A DNA stretch of 30,263 bases from DATBIO01 sp036556965 (GTDB taxonomy: Bacteria; Acidobacteriota; Vicinamibacteria; Fen-336), in contig DATBIO010000061.1 in assembly GCA_036556965.1 (NCBI GenBank), forward strand, positions 1 to 30,263. Direction: 5' to 3'. Position numbers and translations under genes: made by a program. Of this stretch, positions 7,172 through 15,168 are shown one piece after another. The notes under the pieces were generated by a model. It was not told where the DNA came from, made no database searches, and saw only the letters and a list, made by a program, of their open reading frames with translations. Each line of letters begins with the position of its first letter. Position 1 is the first letter of the stretch.

Positions 7172-8668
7172 TCAGCGCCGGAAGGCGCGCAGGAGGAGGG
7201 ACAGCGCGAGCCAGAGGCACAACGCTCCCAGCGGCCACGCCACCAGCCGCGGCCAGAGGAACGCCACCGCCGCCACCACCGTGAGGGCCACACCTCCCGG
7301 CACCATGAGGCGCCGCTCGGCCGGGCCGTGGAGGCGGCGCGCGCGGAGGGCGGAGCCGATGGCGTTCCCGATCCGGAGCGCCCCCGCCGCGGCGCGGCCC
7401 GCGGTGCCTCCGGCGCCTCGCCGCCGCGGGACCCGCCCTCCTCCCGCCGGTCGCACGCGCCGCCGCTGCTCGAGGACGATCTCCGTGGCGTGGCCGAGGT
7501 CGTCCAGGTACATGGCCTCCATGGCCTGGCCGAACGGCTCGTCCTCCACCACCACGTCGAGCTCCCAGTTGCCGATCCAGCTCGCCAGGTTGAGGTTGGT
7601 GGAGCCGACACGGGCCCACCGCGCATCGGCCACCGCCGTCTTGGCGTGGAGCATGGGGCCGTCCCACTCGAAGACGCGCACTCCCCCGTCCAGCAGCGGG
7701 CGATACCCGGCGCGCGAGATCGCCTGCATCAGCCGGAGGTCGCTCCCCCGGCCGGGCACGAGGAGGCGCACGTCCACGCCGTCGAGCGCGGCGCCGCGCA
7801 GGGCCTGCACGTAGGAAGGCGTGCCCGCGTAGTAGGCGTCCGTGAGCCACAGCGTGCGGCGCGCGAGGGCCGCCATCAGGGTATCGACGCGGTAGAGCCC
7901 GCTCGTGCCCGACGTGGTGGCCACCACGCGCAGCGCGACCTGGCCTTCCCTGGGCAGCGTCCCCGGCGCCTCCCCTTCTTCCGCCAGCGGGCTGCCGCAC
8001 AACGCCCAGGTCTCGGAGAAGGCACGGGCCACGTCGGCGACGGCGGGGCCGCGGATCTCGACCCCGGTGTCGCGCCAGCCCGGGAGCCCCCGCTCGGGCC
8101 AGCCCTCCCACATCTTCCCGATGCACAGGCCGGTGACGAAAGCGACGCGCCCGTCCACGACCAGGCTCTTGCGATGGTTGCGCGCGATCCATCCCAGGGG
8201 CTCGAGCAGGCGAGGCGGGTTGAACGTGCGCGCCTCGACGCCCCCCTCCCGCAGCCGGCGCCACAGGCGGCCCCGCCCGGCGCCGAGGGAACCCAGCCAG
8301 TCGAAGACGACCCTCACCGCGACGCCCTGGCGCGCCTTGGCCACGAGGGCCTCGACGAAGCGGTCCCCCACCTCGTCGGCGTGGGCCATGTACATCTCGA
8401 AGTGGACGCTGGCCGCGGCCGTCCCGATCGCCTCGAGCCAGGCGGGGTAGTTCTCGCGCGCGTCCCGGAGCAGGCGCACCGCGTTGCCGTGCACGAGCGG
8501 TGCTCCCGCGGCGCGGGAGAAGGCCTGGTCCGCGAGCACGCGGGCGGCCAGGGCCACGCTCGGCGAGACGGGGGGGCTCGGGCGCGGCGCACCTCGGCCT
8601 TCCCGGCCGCGGAGAGCCTGGAATCGTCTCACCGGATCCTGGAATCGGACATGGCCCGCCCTCGGCAC
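7172..8668 (-). CDS. Phospholipase D-family protein (cardiolipin synthase-like)
   Basis: This enzyme has two HKD motifs and transfers or hydrolyses phosphatidyl groups. The catalytic residues are intact: H165-x-K167-x4-D172 (HRKSLVVD) and H341-x-K343-x4-D348 (HAKTAVAD), each followed by the expected G/STN context (VGSTNLN). That arrangement fits bacterial cardiolipin synthases. Unusually, the membrane helices are at the C-terminus (about 459-477 and 479-494), whereas ClsA-type enzymes carry them at the N-terminus. A basic linker (about 400-455) separates them from the catalytic core. The start is uncertain. GTG 8668 gives 498 residues, but the first ~40 are low-complexity; GTG 8632, preceded by AGGA, or a later GTG is equally possible. 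The gene converges with the M56 gene, and no partner gene is evident. Confidence 0.85.
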   Translation of the reverse strand: MPRAGHVRFQDPVRRFQALRGREGRGAPRPSPPVSPSVALAARVLADQAFSRAAGAPLVHGNAVRLLRDARENYPAWLEAIGTAAASVHFEMYMAHADEVGDRFVEALVAKARQGVAVRVVFDWLGSLGAGRGRLWRRLREGGVEARTFNPPRLLEPLGWIARNHRKSLVVDGRVAFVTGLCIGKMWEGWPERGLPGWRDTGVEIRGPAVADVARAFSETWALCGSPLAEEGEAPGTLPREGQVALRVVATTSGTSGLYRVDTLMAALARRTLWLTDAYYAGTPSYVQALRGAALDGVDVRLLVPGRGSDLRLMQAISRAGYRPLLDGGVRVFEWDGPMLHAKTAVADARWARVGSTNLNLASWIGNWELDVVVEDEPFGQAMEAMYLDDLGHATEIVLEQRRRVRPAGGGRVPRRRGAGGTAGRAAAGALRIGNAIGSALRARRLHGPAERRLMVPGGVALTVVAAVAFLWPRLVAWPLGALCLWLALSLLLRAFRR

Positions 8669-8770
8669 GCCTTTTCCACGCTGACCTTACGGAGTGGGGC
8701 CGTTCTCGCGGAAGTCGGCGCTCGGCAAGTCTAAGGGAAGGGCATGAATGGACCGACGCGCAACCTTCAT

Positions 8771-8804
8771 CATCGGGGGGATGCCCCGATGCCGATGATC
8801 GGGG
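8771..8804. repeat. Three-armed overlapping inverted repeats in the 8669-8865 gap
   Basis: The 197-nt gap before the phospholipase gene holds CATCGGGG (8771-8778), its complement CCCCGATG (8784-8791) and a further ATCGGGG (8798-8804). The middle arm can pair with either neighbour, giving two mutually exclusive hairpins. No T-run follows on either strand, so it may be a terminator-like end for the secreted-protein gene or a leader structure for the phospholipase gene. I saw nothing else in this gap. Confidence 0.4.
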
Positions 8805-8865
8805 ATGACCGATCAGACGGACTCCGGGAAGGGCTGGCGCGTGGGGAGACGCCGCAGACGCGCGC

Positions 8866-10011
8866 TCATTGCGCGTCCACTACGAGACCGGACGGGTCGG
8901 GGAAGCGCCCCATCAGGCCCCAGCCGCCGAAGCCGTCCTGGACCACCACCGACAGCTCGTTGTCGCCCTCCCCCAGGGGCAGGAACACGCGCGCCTGGTC
9001 GTAGCCGATGAGGCCCTCGCGGCGCGGCTGGTCGTAGCTGTAGCTGCCTTCGCCCCGGAACAGCGGCTTGCCGTTCACGAAGACCGCGGCGTCGTCGCTG
9101 AAGCCGAGGTCGAAGGCCCGCAACCCCGCCTGCGCCGCGCGCACGCGGACGCGCGCCACCGCCGCTCCCGCCCGGCTCTTCTCGGGCAGGGCCACGGAGC
9201 GGTGCAGCTGCACCAGCCCCGAGGGCTCCGCGCGCACGGCGGTGAAGGGCGCCACGCTGTCGGCGGCGGGCAGGGCCAGGTCCTCGCCCTCGCGCGGCGC
9301 CCACGCGCGCGACACCGCCCAGGCCGTCACCACGCCGGGGGCGGGGGCGGCGGCGGGGGCGGGCGGGAAGGCGAAGTCGGCGACGTCCGGCTCCACCCTC
9401 ACGTTGGCGAAGCGCGCCACCGGGCCGGACCCCGGCGTGCCCGGGGGCGTGGAGGCGCGCAGGGCGATGTATCCCGCGCGCGGCGCGCGGGCCAGGCGCG
9501 GCACCAGCAGGGCCGGCTGCGGTCCGTCGCCGAGGAAGAGTGCGGCCTGCGTCCCCCTGGCCACCACGCGCACGCGCGTCCAGGCGCCGGGGTTGAACTC
9601 CACCGCCGCCGTGCCGCCGGGGCCGTGGTGGAGCTGCCACTGGCTGTGCCCCTGGAACACGGGCGCGTACTGCAGCGCGTCGGGCAGGCCGGACTTGTGG
9701 GGGCGAAGGTAGAACTCCTCGGTCTCGCGGTCGTCCGCCATGCGGAACCACAGGTAGACGAACGACCGGCGCCGCGTGACCTGCACGTCGAAGGAGATGG
9801 TGCCGTCCTGGAAGGAGACGTCGCGCCGGAAGGCGACGCCCGTCTCCACGTTGATGACCGCGCGGCCATCGTGCGTCCCCACGGAGACGCCGGGGCCCTG
9901 CAGGTCCCACTTGCCGTCGTCGACGGGGATGGTCGCGGCGCGCAGCGGCGCGGCGCCGAGCACGAGGGCGGGGAGGAGGAGACGGAGGGCGGGCCAGGCT
10001 CGCTGGGACAT
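8866..10011 (-). CDS. Secreted two-domain beta-sandwich protein (LamG/sugar-binding-like)
   Basis: An exported protein of 381 residues. The Sec signal peptide is residues 1-25, with cleavage likely after PLRA before ATIP. Residues about 28-210 resemble a concanavalin-like/LamG jelly roll of the kind found in DUF1080-type and laminin-G-like proteins: FQDGTISFDVQV, YLWFRMADDRE, then ALRASTPPGTP and FANVRVEP. Residues about 225-380 form a second beta-rich domain resembling the accessory galactose-binding-like folds of glycoside hydrolases (DAAVFVNGKPLFRG, GDNELSVVVQDGFGGWGLMGRF). No catalytic signature is seen, so binding of carbohydrate or polymer is the likely role. The ATG has a strong AAAGGAG site. 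It is divergent from the gamma-glutamyltransferase-like gene across 165 nt in which I saw no clear promoter. Confidence 0.8.
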   Translation of the reverse strand: MSQRAWPALRLLLPALVLGAAPLRAATIPVDDGKWDLQGPGVSVGTHDGRAVINVETGVAFRRDVSFQDGTISFDVQVTRRRSFVYLWFRMADDRETEEFYLRPHKSGLPDALQYAPVFQGHSQWQLHHGPGGTAAVEFNPGAWTRVRVVARGTQAALFLGDGPQPALLVPRLARAPRAGYIALRASTPPGTPGSGPVARFANVRVEPDVADFAFPPAPAAAPAPGVVTAWAVSRAWAPREGEDLALPAADSVAPFTAVRAEPSGLVQLHRSVALPEKSRAGAAVARVRVRAAQAGLRAFDLGFSDDAAVFVNGKPLFRGEGSYSYDQPRREGLIGYDQARVFLPLGEGDNELSVVVQDGFGGWGLMGRFPDPSGLVVDAQ

Positions 10012-10176
10012 GCTTCACTCCTTTGGACGCCGAGGAGCCCCCTGCCCGGCGCGGGCGAACTTAGCGCGGTCCGCGGCTCCTGTCGACGAGGCGGAGCGGG
10101 TGCATGTCGCGCCAGGGCGCGCCATCATGCCCGCGCGACTTGGGTGCAAAATGGCGGCGGCAAGGGGGCTTCCAAG

Positions 10177-12039
10177 ATGAGAGCGATCGGCCTGGCCGGC
10201 GTCGTCGGCGTGACCACCCTGGTGCTGCTGGCCACGGTGATGCGCCTCCCCTCCCCCGCCGCCACCGCCAAGCCCGTGCTCCACGGACGCCACTGGGTGG
10301 CCATCACCGGCAAGCCGCTGGCCGCCACCGCCGGGGCCATGATGTTCCAGAAGGGCGGCAACGCCGTGGACGCCGCCTGCGCCATGCTCGCCGCCACCAC
10401 CACCATGTGGGACACGCTGGGGTGGGGCGGCGAGACGCAGGCCCTCGTCTACAACCCGAGGACGGGCCGCGTGGTCGGCGTCAACGCCCTGGGCGTGGCC
10501 CCCACCGGTGCCACCGCGGAGCTCTACAAGAAGCAGGAGATGGTGGCGCCCCCGGAGTACGGCCCGCTCTCCGCCGTCACCCCCGGCACCCCGGGCGGGC
10601 TCATGGTCATGCTCTCGGAGTGGGGGAAGCTGTCGCTGGCCGACGTGCTGGGCCCCGCCATCCAGATGGCCGACGGCTACGCCATCGAGGCGCAGATCAC
10701 CAACACCATCGAGCGGCAGAAGAAGTGGCTCAAGCAGTGGCCTTACTCGAAGGCGGTGTTCCTCACCCACCTCGGGAAGGCGCGGGAGGCGCCCGAGCCG
10801 GGCGAGATCTTCCGCCAGGCCGACCTCGCGGCCACCCTGCGCAAGCTGGTGGAGGCCGAGGCGCAGGCGCTGAAGGCGGGCAAGGACCGCAAGCAGGCCA
10901 TCCAAGCCGCCTACGACCGCTTCTACAAGGGCGACGTGGCGGAGGAGCTGGTGCGCGGCTTCCGCGAGCAGGGCGGGCTCATCACGCGCGAGGACCTGGC
11001 CCAGTGGTCGGTGCGCCTCGAGGAGCCGGTCAGCACCAGCTACAAGGGCATCGAGGTCTACAAGCTGACGGTGTGGACGCAGGGGCCCGCCATGCTCCAG
11101 GCCCTCAACCTGCTCGAGAACGTGGACCTCCGGAGCATGGGCTACAACAGTGCACGCTACGTGCACACTCTCTACCAGGCCATGAGCATGGCCTTCGCCG
11201 ACCGCGACTTCTACTACGGCGATCCCTCCTTCCCGCCCGAGGAACCGGTGAAGGGGCTTCTGTCCAAGGAGTACGCGAAGCAGCGCTGGGCGGCCCTGCG
11301 CGCGGACGGCAACGACCCCGACGTGCGGCCGGGCGACCCCTATCCGTTCCAGGGCGGGACGAACCCGTTCCGCGACCTGCTGGCCAAGTGGCGCACGGAC
11401 GGCGCGCCCAGGCCCAAGGCGGCGCCCGGCGAGCGCGGGGGGTCGCAGGACCGCCCCGCCGGCACCACTTCCATCGAGGCCGCCGACGCCGAGGGCTGGG
11501 TGGTCTCGGTCACGCCGAGCGGGGCCTGGGTGCCCGCCGTCATCGCGGGGCGCACCGGCATCGGCATGAGCCAGCGCGCGCAGCAGTTCGTCCTCGACGC
11601 CGCCGACAACCCCTTCAACGTCATCGAGCCGGGCAAGCGGCCGCGCGTGACGTTGACCCCGACCATGGCCCTGAAGGGGGGCAAGCCCTACCTGTCCTTC
11701 GCCGTGCAGGGCGGCGACACGCAGGACCAGAACCTGCTGCAGTTCTTCCTCAACGTGGTCGAGTTCGGCATGAACGTGCAGGAGGCGACGGAGGCGCCGA
11801 ACTTCACCAGCTACCAGATGCGCAACTCGTTCGGGGTGCACGAGTCGGAGCCGGGCCGCCTGACCCTCAACGAGTCCATGCCCGCCTGGGTGCGCGCGGA
11901 GCTCCAGCGCATGGGCTACAGGCTCGACTACCAGCGGCTGACCTCCGGCCCCATCAACGCCATCTGGTTCGACCACGCCCACGGCACCTTCTGGGGCGGG
12001 TCCAGCAACCACGGGGAGGACTACGGCATCGCCTGGTAG
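10177..12039 (+). CDS. Gamma-glutamyltransferase-family N-terminal nucleophile hydrolase
   Basis: A 620-residue enzyme of the GGT family, which self-cleaves to expose a catalytic threonine and then acts on gamma-glutamyl or related amide bonds in the periplasm. A signal peptide or signal anchor spans about 1-30. Family motifs follow: GGNAVDAACAM (about 57-67), the substrate-binding GWGGETQALVYNP, TPGTPGGLMVM, and the C-terminal GGDTQDQNLLQFFLNV. The nucleophile should be T430 in GTTSIEAADAEG, giving a large subunit of about 429 residues and a small subunit of about 190. In classic GGT this region reads TTHYSVVD with later GS/SS contacts; here the H is S and the following strand is IEAAD, so the substrate may differ. 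The ATG at 10177 follows AAGGGGG. Confidence 0.88.
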   Translation: MRAIGLAGVVGVTTLVLLATVMRLPSPAATAKPVLHGRHWVAITGKPLAATAGAMMFQKGGNAVDAACAMLAATTTMWDTLGWGGETQALVYNPRTGRVVGVNALGVAPTGATAELYKKQEMVAPPEYGPLSAVTPGTPGGLMVMLSEWGKLSLADVLGPAIQMADGYAIEAQITNTIERQKKWLKQWPYSKAVFLTHLGKAREAPEPGEIFRQADLAATLRKLVEAEAQALKAGKDRKQAIQAAYDRFYKGDVAEELVRGFREQGGLITREDLAQWSVRLEEPVSTSYKGIEVYKLTVWTQGPAMLQALNLLENVDLRSMGYNSARYVHTLYQAMSMAFADRDFYYGDPSFPPEEPVKGLLSKEYAKQRWAALRADGNDPDVRPGDPYPFQGGTNPFRDLLAKWRTDGAPRPKAAPGERGGSQDRPAGTTSIEAADAEGWVVSVTPSGAWVPAVIAGRTGIGMSQRAQQFVLDAADNPFNVIEPGKRPRVTLTPTMALKGGKPYLSFAVQGGDTQDQNLLQFFLNVVEFGMNVQEATEAPNFTSYQMRNSFGVHESEPGRLTLNESMPAWVRAELQRMGYRLDYQRLTSGPINAIWFDHAHGTFWGGSSNHGEDYGIAW

Positions 12040-12045
12040 GCCGCC

Positions 12046-12318
12046 GTGAGGATCGCCGGCCTCGGCGGGCACCGCCTGGGCGAGCCGTTCGACCACCACT
12101 ACGCGGACGGCCTCCGGCGCGTCTACCCGCTGATCGTGCCCGCCCGGGCCGAGGCCGTCCGCAGGCGCATGTTCTACACGCTTCCCCCGTTCAGCGCCGC
12201 CTGTCCCGCGCGCGGCGCCCCGCCGCCCGGGGCTAGCCCGCGGCCAGGGCGCGCACGGCGGCCTCCGTGGCGGCGTCGGCGGGGTGGAAGGCCTCGATGC
12301 GCAGCTCGGCCAGCGTGA
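12046..12318 (+). CDS. Possible small or remnant ORF, function unknown
   Basis: A 90-codon frame begins at GTG 12046, 6 nt after the preceding stop. Its first ~50 codons have the G/C third-position bias of the real genes here and encode a plausible peptide (MRIAGLGGHRLGEP, then YPLIVPARAEAVRRRMFYTL). From about 12200 it becomes low-complexity, and from 12233 it overlaps the 3' end of the opposite XRE gene. It could be a gene remnant, a short real gene or chance. I do not recognise it. Confidence 0.3.
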   Translation: MRIAGLGGHRLGEPFDHHYADGLRRVYPLIVPARAEAVRRRMFYTLPPFSAACPARGAPPPGASPRPGRARRPPWRRRRGGRPRCAARPA

Positions 12319-13096
12319 TGTCCTGCGGCGCGCCCAGCGTGGTGATGGTGGTGAAGAAGCGCAGCACCTGGCTCCCCGCGCGGATCTCCACCGGGACGAC
12401 CATGGCCTGCTCCGGGGAGGGCAGGGCCGCGCCCGGGGCGGGCAGCCCCGCGGCGCGCACGAGGTCGGCCAGCAGCTCCGCGCTCTCCGCGTCCCCCTCC
12501 CAGGCCGCCTCGCGGCGGACGCGCCCGACCAGCTCGCGGGCCAGCTCCTCGAAGTTCGCCACGTGCGGGCGCAGGCCGGCGGGGTCGAAGAGCGCGCGCA
12601 GCGTGTTCAGGCGCGGCCGCGGCGCCACCTCGCCCGCCGCCAGCCCGCCCATCCGCTCCGGCCCCAGGAACAGCGTGAGCATGCGCAGGTAGGCGGCGTT
12701 GGCCATGACCAGGTTCCAGTGCCGGTCCAGGGCCACCGCCGCGAACGGCTCGTGCTGCCGGAGGATGAGGCGCAGGGCTTCCGTCATGTGCTCCATGGCC
12801 GGCTCCCGCAGGGCGGTCTCGCGATAGGCGGGGGCGAACCCCGCCGCCTGCAGCAGCGCGTTGCGCTCGCGCAGGGGCACGTCGAGGGCGGAGCCCAGCA
12901 ACAGCACCATCTCGCGGCTGGGCGCGGCGCGGCCGGTCTCCAGGAAGCTCAGGTGGCGTGCGGAAACCTCGGCGGTCAGGGCGAGGTCGAGCTGGCTGCG
13001 GCGGCGGGCCGTGCGCCACTCGCGCAGCAGCTCGCCGAAGGACGGCGCGCGGCCGCCGTCCGCGGGCAGCGGTCGCGTGGGCGAGGAGCGCGGCAT
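12233..13096 (-). CDS. XRE-family regulator with MmyB-like ligand-binding domain
   Basis: A 287-residue transcription factor. Residues about 18-80 form a Cro/CI-type helix-turn-helix (FGELLREWRTARRRSQLDLA, VSARHLSFLETGRAAPSREM). Residues about 100-280 form the MmyB-type ligand-binding domain with its hallmarks (AVALDRHWNLVMANAAY, FDPAGLRPHVANFEEL, ITTLGAPQDITLAELRIEAFHPAD). Members of this family usually sense a small hydrophobic ligand and control a divergent neighbour. Here the neighbour is the small membrane protein at 13198, and a 17-bp inverted repeat lies between them. The ATG at 13096 has no ribosome site, but TAAGCT lies 8 nt upstream, so the mRNA may be leaderless. Confidence 0.92.
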   Translation of the reverse strand: MPRSSPTRPLPADGGRAPSFGELLREWRTARRRSQLDLALTAEVSARHLSFLETGRAAPSREMVLLLGSALDVPLRERNALLQAAGFAPAYRETALREPAMEHMTEALRLILRQHEPFAAVALDRHWNLVMANAAYLRMLTLFLGPERMGGLAAGEVAPRPRLNTLRALFDPAGLRPHVANFEELARELVGRVRREAAWEGDAESAELLADLVRAAGLPAPGAALPSPEQAMVVPVEIRAGSQVLRFFTTITTLGAPQDITLAELRIEAFHPADAATEAAVRALAAG

Positions 13097-13104
13097 GGCC
13101 GAGG

Positions 13105-13110
13105 AGCTTA
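13105..13110 (-). promoter_or_regulatory. TANNNT -10-like hexamer, leaderless start of the XRE gene
   Basis: Minus-strand TAAGCT ends 8 nt before the ATG. The operator-like dyad at 13133-13149 begins just where its -35 region would lie, so repressor binding there would block this promoter. Confidence 0.4.
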
Positions 13111-13132
13111 GCGCGCGCCCCGCGGCGCGGCC

Positions 13133-13149
13133 ATTACCTGCGGGGTAAT
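13133..13149. promoter_or_regulatory. Inverted repeat ATTACC-N5-GGTAAT, probable XRE operator
   Basis: A perfect 6-bp inverted repeat with a 5-nt spacer sits in the 101-nt gap between the divergent XRE regulator and the small membrane protein. It is an AT-containing island in very GC-rich DNA, is roughly central, and has the size expected for a dimeric XRE-family protein. It probably controls both genes. Confidence 0.65.
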
Positions 13150-13197
13150 TGTGGCGCGGCGCCCGCGGGCCGACATTCCGGGCGTGGGGAGGACACG

Positions 13198-13602
13198 ATG
13201 ATCGACCACGGCCGCCTGCTGCGCACGACGCTCACCGTCAACGCCGTCTCGTCGGGCCTTTGCGGGGCCGCGCTCCTCGCGGGGGCGGCGCCGCTGGCCG
13301 CCCTCTTCGGCCTCGAGGGGCCTGGGTCCCTGGCCGTGTTCGGGGCGCTGCTGGCCGCCTTTGCCCTCTACGTCTGGAGGGCGCGCAAGGAGCCGCTCGA
13401 CCGGCGGCACGGCTGGGCCATCTTCGTCATGGACGTGGGCTACGTGGCGGCCAGCGTGGCCTTCCTGGTGGGATGGCCGTCCGTCCTCTCGCCGCTGGGC
13501 CGCGTGGCTACCGCGCTGGTCGCGGACCTGGTGGCGGTGTTCGCGGTGCTCGAGTACGTTGGGCTGCGCCGGCTGCGCCGCGTGGCCGCCGCCGCGGCGT
13601 GA
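13198..13602 (+). CDS. Small four-helix membrane protein
   Basis: A 134-residue integral membrane protein with four predicted helices (about 12-35, 42-62, 73-93, 101-124), lacking any extended soluble domain or catalytic motif. Short proteins of this shape are often found beside MmyB-type regulators, but I cannot assign a function. The ATG at 13198 has a strong GGGGAGGA ribosome site 4 nt upstream. The longer frame upstream is rejected because it overlaps the regulator and its operator. It is probably regulated through the dyad at 13133-13149. Confidence 0.82.
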   Translation: MIDHGRLLRTTLTVNAVSSGLCGAALLAGAAPLAALFGLEGPGSLAVFGALLAAFALYVWRARKEPLDRRHGWAIFVMDVGYVAASVAFLVGWPSVLSPLGRVATALVADLVAVFAVLEYVGLRRLRRVAAAAA

Positions 13603-13610
13603 TGCGAAAC

Positions 13611-13637
13611 GGCTGGCGGCCGGAGGGGCCGCCAGCC
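13611..13637. terminator. Bidirectional hairpin terminator between convergent genes
   Basis: A perfect 11-bp stem (13611-13621 with 13627-13637) and a 5-nt GGAGG loop fill the 46-nt gap between the stops of the membrane-protein gene (+) and the duplicated-domain gene (-). There is no clear T-run on either side, but location and symmetry argue for a shared terminator. Confidence 0.65.
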
Positions 13638-13648
13638 CCGGGATGCGG

Positions 13649-14497
13649 TTACTGGGTGGCCACCTCGACCCCCGCCTCCGTGCGGATGGAGCGGGCCACG
13701 AGCACGGGCCGCGTGTTCCAGTCCACCTTCTCCCGCACGGTGACCAGGCGCCCCCGCTCGAAGAAGGAGAAGTCGCGGTCGAGGTCCTGCTCGCGGTAGC
13801 GGCGCACCTCGCCCGTCACCACCACCTTCTGGTCGTGCCGCAGCGAGCCGGTGATGCCCCGCGGCACCAGCACGAGCACGTCCGCCCCCGACAGCATCGT
13901 GTCCTCGTCCAGGGTGAACATGTAGGGCGAGAGCACGTCCTCCACCTCCGAGCGCACGGTCACCTCGCGGCCGTAGTACGGCTCGGGGATGCGGGCCAGG
14001 CCGCTGGCGGTGATGGTGGTGACGGTGCCGTCGGACCGCGTGCCCGCGTCGGCGGAGGCGGCCGTGTGCACCTCGGTGGCCACGATCACCGGGCGCGAGT
14101 CCCAGTCCACCTTCTCCGTGACGGCGACGAGCTTCCCGTCGTCGAAGAAGTCGTAGTCGCGGTCGAGGTCGGCGCGCACGAAGCGCCGCACCGTGCCCGT
14201 GACCACCACCTCCTGGTCCTTCATCAGGCCCGTGCCCATGCCCGCGGGCAGGAGCACCAGCACGTCATGGCCACCCACCAGCGCGTCGTCGTCGAGCGTG
14301 ATCATGCGGTCGCTGAGGACGTCGTCGATCTCGCCGCGGACGGTGACGGTGTGCCCGACGTGCTTCTTGAGGTCCTTGGACAGGTTCTCGATGCCCAGCA
14401 TCTGCTTCATCTCTTTTTTCAACGAATCGGCGCGGGCGGCGGGGGCCGCGACGAGCGCGGCGGCCGCCAACAGCACCTTCACATGATTGAGCCGCAT
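13649..14497 (-). CDS. Secreted protein with two tandem copies of a ~97-residue beta domain
   Basis: Exported protein of 282 residues with a Sec signal peptide (1-23, cleavage after ARA). After a short linker it carries two clearly homologous units, residues 47-143 and 175-271. Each runs VTVRGEIDDVLSDRMITLDD / VTVRSEVEDVLSPYMFTLDE, then DVLVL(L/V)P, then VVVTG(T/E)VRR, an acidic DLDRDxxFF turn, and EKVDWxxRPV(I/L)VA. The strand pattern and the VxVxGEV-type start suggest an OB-like beta barrel of the kind found in periplasmic BOF proteins, but this is inference. No catalytic residues are apparent. The ATG has a GGGAGG site 8 nt upstream. No function is known to me. Confidence 0.82.
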   Translation of the reverse strand: MRLNHVKVLLAAAALVAAPAARADSLKKEMKQMLGIENLSKDLKKHVGHTVTVRGEIDDVLSDRMITLDDDALVGGHDVLVLLPAGMGTGLMKDQEVVVTGTVRRFVRADLDRDYDFFDDGKLVAVTEKVDWDSRPVIVATEVHTAASADAGTRSDGTVTTITASGLARIPEPYYGREVTVRSEVEDVLSPYMFTLDEDTMLSGADVLVLVPRGITGSLRHDQKVVVTGEVRRYREQDLDRDFSFFERGRLVTVREKVDWNTRPVLVARSIRTEAGVEVATQ

Positions 14498-14590
14498 AGG
14501 ATTGCCTCCCTGGGTCGGCCGCGCGTCCGGGCGGGCACACGGGCCTCCACCCCGTCGTAGGGCAAGCTTCGTGCCGCCTTCGAGTCGTCA

Positions 14591-14596
14591 TAGGAT
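14591..14596 (+). promoter_or_regulatory. TANNNT -10-like hexamer, leaderless start of the DinB-family gene
   Basis: TAGGAT lies 6 nt before the ATG at 14603 and no Shine-Dalgarno sequence is present, indicating a leaderless mRNA. Confidence 0.4.
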
Positions 14597-14602
14597 CTGG
14601 AC

Positions 14603-15139
14603 ATGGACCATCCTGCCCGCCAGCACCCCGATCCCAGCGAGTACCTGGCCTATTACGGCCGTTACGTGAGCCTGGTGCCCGAGGGCGACGTGCGCCTCCT
14701 CCTGGAGCAGCAGCTCGAGAGGACCCTGGCCTTCCTGCACGGGCTGACGGAGAGGGAAGGCGACCTCCGCTACGAGCAGGGCAAGTGGAGCGTCAAGGAA
14801 GTCGTGGGCCACATGGCCGACTCCGAGCGCATCTTCGGCTATCGCGCGCTGCGCTTCGCGCGCGGCGACGGCAATCCCCTGCCCGGGTTCGAGCAGGACG
14901 ACTACGTGGCCGCCGCCGGCTTCGGCCGGTGCCTGCTCCGCGACCTGACCACGGAGTTCGAGCACAGCCGACGCGCGAACGCCCTCCTGTTCCGGCAGCT
15001 CGAAGACGAGGCCTGGCTGCGCCGCGGCAACGCCAACGGGGCCGAGGTCAGCGTGCGGGCGCTGGCCTACATCCTCGCCGGCCACGAGCAGCACCACGTG
15101 GGCGTGCTGCGGAGCCGCTACCTGGCCCAGCCCGCCTGA
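14603..15139 (+). CDS. DinB-family four-helix metal-dependent protein
   Basis: A 178-residue DinB/YfiT-like protein, the four-helix bundle fold used by bacillithiol/mycothiol-type transferases and many proteins of unknown function. The three metal-ligand histidines are in their canonical places: H70 (VVGHMADSERI), H161 and H165 (GHEQHHVGVLR). The KWSVKEVVGHMADSERIF segment is a family hallmark. The specific thiol substrate cannot be read from sequence. Despite the family name there is no reason to link it to SOS DNA repair. It starts at ATG 14603 without a ribosome site and converges with pirin. A short palindrome, GCCTGAG-G-CTCAGGC (15134-15148), overlaps its stop and may act as a terminator. 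Confidence 0.88.
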   Translation: MDHPARQHPDPSEYLAYYGRYVSLVPEGDVRLLLEQQLERTLAFLHGLTEREGDLRYEQGKWSVKEVVGHMADSERIFGYRALRFARGDGNPLPGFEQDDYVAAAGFGRCLLRDLTTEFEHSRRANALLFRQLEDEAWLRRGNANGAEVSVRALAYILAGHEQHHVGVLRSRYLAQPA

Positions 15140-15168
15140 GGCTCAGGCGTTGACGCCGCGCATGCCCC

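Noticed and set aside
8744..9004. 86-codon plus-strand ORF preceded by AAGGGAAGGG
   Set aside because: The purine-rich site is tempting, but the frame runs into the antisense of the beta-sandwich gene, and the peptide is Arg/Ser/Pro-rich without any pattern.
8869..10176. Long plus-strand extension upstream of the GGT-family gene
   Set aside because: The open frame continues upstream through the antisense of the secreted beta-sandwich gene. The real start is ATG 10177, with an AAGGGGG site and a signal-anchor sequence directly after it.
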